Shown: positions 6,648-7,183 of the stretch, piece by piece
How positions within the stretch are numbered: the stretch's first letter is position 1
Layout of the letters: every line of letters starts with the position of its first letter
NCBI GenBank assembly: GCA_919902475.1
Contig: CAKKRA010000034.1
Span: forward strand, 1 to 7,183
Direction: 5' to 3'
DNA: 7,183 bases
DNA from: Nitrospiria bacterium
Lineage (GTDB): Bacteria > Nitrospirota > CAKKRA01 > 9FT-COMBO-42-15
Translations under genes and position numbers: made by a program
Notes under the pieces: model-generated
What the model was told of the DNA's origin: nothing
Databases searched by the model: none
The model's input: the letters and a program-made list of their open reading frames with translations, nothing else

Positions 6648-6676
6648 ATTTTAAGCCATAAAACACCATAAGTCAA
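6648..6676 (-). promoter_or_regulatory. Sigma70-type promoter of the kinase-LysM operon
   Basis: On the minus strand, TTGACT (6671-6676) and TAAAAT (6648-6653) are separated by exactly 17 bp. The expected start site is about 6641, only 2-4 bases before the ATG at 6638. This fits the absence of a Shine-Dalgarno and suggests a leaderless mRNA. Confidence 0.55.
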
Positions 6677-6690
6677 TAAAAGGAAAAGGT

Positions 6691-6731
6691 CTGCTGCTGC
6701 TATTTTTACTATGTCCACAAGGCAGCAGCAG
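6691..6731. repeat. 10-bp perfect inverted repeat between divergent promoters
   Basis: CTGCTGCTGC (6691-6700) and GCAGCAGCAG (6722-6731) are perfect complements with a 21-base spacer. There is no T-tract, so it is not a terminator. It sits 15 bp upstream of the kinase -35 box and about 160 bp upstream of the plus-strand sigma54-type start. It could be a regulator site or simply triplet-like sequence. Confidence 0.45.
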
Positions 6732-6793
6732 GGCATTAAGCGGCGAAATATGTCAATTGCGCAGCAAATTACTTATAATAAGCAGTTTTCTAT

Positions 6794-6810
6794 GCTGTCT
6801 TTAAAACAGC
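6794..6810. promoter_or_regulatory. Palindrome, candidate enhancer site for a sigma54 activator
   Basis: GCTGT-N7-ACAGC (6794-6810) with an AT-rich partly symmetrical centre. It is centred at about -84 relative to the start predicted from the -24/-12 promoter at 6860-6875, a usual distance for enhancer-binding proteins. Which activator would bind is unknown. Confidence 0.3.
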
Positions 6811-6826
6811 CTCTTTGCCTAATTAA

Positions 6827-6855
6827 TTGATTTTCTTGATCAGTCATTATATAAT
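6827..6855 (+). promoter_or_regulatory. Sigma70-type promoter upstream of the riboswitch leader
   Basis: TTGATT (6827-6832), 17-bp spacer, TATAAT (6850-6855), predicted start about 6862. It lies immediately upstream of, and nearly touches, a sigma54-type promoter. Both would produce a leader containing the riboswitch. The area is AT-rich, so a chance match is possible. Confidence 0.5.
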
Positions 6856-6859
6856 CCTA

Positions 6860-6875
6860 TGGCATATAGCTTGCT
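6860..6875 (+). promoter_or_regulatory. Sigma54 (RpoN) -24/-12 promoter
   Basis: TGGCATATAGCTTGCT matches the consensus TGGCAC-N5-TTGCW with the invariant GG (6861-6862) and GC (6873-6874) at the correct spacing; only the less conserved positions after TGGCA differ. The predicted start is about 6886, 48 nt before the riboswitch aptamer. The window itself encodes an NtrC-type sigma54 activator. Confidence 0.65.
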
Positions 6876-6933
6876 ATATTTATAGTATGTTTCCCAACAA
6901 TTTTAATATCTATCTTTGGATTTAAATAAATAT

Positions 6934-7099
6934 CTTCTGCTCAGAGCAAACCTGCTGAAAGGCAGGGACGCAGAGCAACGAAGCTAAAGAGACAGTGGTT
7001 AGTGTATAGTAAAGAGTGAATAGTCAAAAAAGGCTTTTTACTGACTACTAAATACTATTCACTAATCACTGTCTTCTATGCTAGTCGGGCCGCCAGAAG
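6934..7099 (+). promoter_or_regulatory. GEMM-I cyclic dinucleotide riboswitch, A20 (GEMM-Ib, cGAMP-type) variant
   Basis: The aptamer resembles the Vibrio Vc2 c-di-GMP-I riboswitch throughout. P1 is CTTCTG (6934-6939) with CAGAAG (7094-7099). The first conserved block is AGAGCAAACC (6943-6952), then a hairpin CCTGC/GCAGG closed by U-G with a GAAA tetraloop (6957-6960). The second block is GGGACGCAGAGC (6965-6976). An 11-nt-type tetraloop receptor is formed by GCTAAAG (6983-6989) and CTATGC (7076-7081). The 3' block is AGTCGGGCCGCC (7083-7094). Aligning GCAAACC with Vc2 puts A6945 at the place of G20 and A6972 at A47. A20 defines GEMM-Ib riboswitches that bind 3',3'-cGAMP, some also c-di-GMP. 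One core base differs from Vc2: G6973 at position 48. The distal arm carries an ~83-nt palindrome. It precedes a terminator and a gene beyond the window. Confidence 0.85.
6991..7073. repeat. 83-bp imperfect palindrome inserted in the variable riboswitch arm
   Basis: GACAGTGGTTAGTG (6991-7004) pairs with CACTAATCACTGTC (7060-7073) over 14 bp with one G-U. Inside, ATAGTA (7006-7011) can pair with TACTAT (7053-7058), AGTCA (7022-7026) with TGACT (7042-7046), and AAAAAG with CTTTTT at the tip. The motif style (repeated AGT/ACT steps such as TAGTGAATAGT) resembles dispersed palindromic repeats. In the RNA it would be a long rod extending from the helix just past the tetraloop receptor. Confidence 0.7.
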
Positions 7100-7150
7100 T
7101 TTCTTCCTGAATAAAATCAGGAAACAATTCTTCTTGGCGGCTTTTTTTTT
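7089..7150 (+). terminator. Rho-independent terminator forming the riboswitch expression platform
   Basis: GCCGCC (7089-7094) pairs with GGCGGC (7136-7141), AGAAG (7095-7099) with CTTCT (7130-7134), and an inner hairpin TTCCTGA (7104-7110)/TCAGGAA (7117-7123) caps it. Nine T's follow (7142-7150). The 5' arm is the 3' strand of the aptamer's P1 helix and conserved core, so aptamer and terminator cannot form together. Ligand binding should therefore prevent termination (ON switch). Confidence 0.85.
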
Positions 7151-7173
7151 AATTGATTACTCAGATTATTAAA

Positions 7174-7179
7174 AGAGGA
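7174..7179 (+). promoter_or_regulatory. Shine-Dalgarno-like sequence of the riboswitch-controlled gene
   Basis: AGAGGA lies 24 bp after the terminator T-tract and 4 bp before the window end. No start codon follows inside the window, so the controlled plus-strand gene should begin just beyond 7183. Its identity cannot be seen. Confidence 0.4.
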
Positions 7180-7183
7180 TTAC

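Noticed and set aside
6691..6731. Trinucleotide CTG microsatellite
   Set aside because: Only about three units per arm, arranged as an inverted repeat rather than an expandable tandem tract.
6751..6756. Perfect TTGACA -35 box on the minus strand upstream of the kinase gene
   Set aside because: No -10-like hexamer at 16-18 bp downstream; the sequence there is GC-rich.
1..7183. CRISPR array, tRNA, rRNA or insertion sequence
   Set aside because: No regularly spaced repeats, no tRNA cloverleaf or rRNA segments, and no transposase-like coding sequence were seen on either strand.

Overview
The window looks like the chromosome of a Gram-negative, anaerobic or sediment-type bacterium. Desulfobacterota/'deltaproteobacteria' or Nitrospirota are my best guesses. 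The basis is a bacterial enhancer-binding regulator, a periplasmic c-type cytochrome, a PEGA-domain Ser/Thr kinase, a LysM/TPR envelope protein and a GEMM-I riboswitch of the A20 type known mainly from Geobacter relatives. No taxonomic marker gene is present, so this is inference.

Layout, left to right. (1) 1-96: the first 32 codons of a minus-strand gene whose N-terminus resembles site-specific DNA methyltransferases. (2) 97-335: an intergenic stretch holding one copy of a 21-bp repeat and a strong plus-strand promoter (247-274), followed at once by a candidate ~57-nt small RNA ending in a terminator (281-337). (3) 336-827: a NYN/LabA-type PIN-like nuclease gene on the minus strand. (4) 828-1091: a second copy of the 21-bp repeat, then the terminator of the next operon. 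(5) 4000 down to 1092, minus strand: a tightly coupled operon of periplasmic mono-haem cytochrome c, a membrane histidine kinase with almost no periplasmic sensor region, and an NtrC-type sigma54 response regulator. (6) 4050-4175: a nested inverted-repeat element between the two operons. (7) 6638 down to 4180, minus strand: a Ser/Thr kinase with a periplasmic PEGA domain, overlapping by 4 bp a secreted protein with three LysM domains and a TPR-like region. The kinase promoter puts the start codon almost at the transcription start, so the mRNA is probably leaderless. (8) 6639-7183, plus strand: a long regulatory leader for a gene that starts just beyond the right edge. It has a sigma70-type promoter (6827-6855), an excellent sigma54-type -24/-12 promoter (6860-6875), a palindrome at about -84 that could be an enhancer site, a complete GEMM-I riboswitch aptamer (6934-7099), a Rho-independent terminator (7089-7150) that competes with the aptamer's P1 helix, and a Shine-Dalgarno-like AGAGGA at 7174-7179.

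The most notable element is the riboswitch. It carries A rather than G at the position equivalent to Vc2 G20, which is the hallmark of the GEMM-Ib class that recognises 3',3'-cGAMP (some members also bind c-di-GMP). Its GAAA tetraloop and 11-nt-like tetraloop receptor are intact. The variable arm beyond the receptor has been replaced by an ~83-nt imperfect palindrome that resembles a dispersed repeat. The layout predicts a ligand-induced ON switch that also needs sigma54 activation, next to an operon encoding a sigma54 activator with a possible haem-linked input. Any regulatory link between the two is inference.
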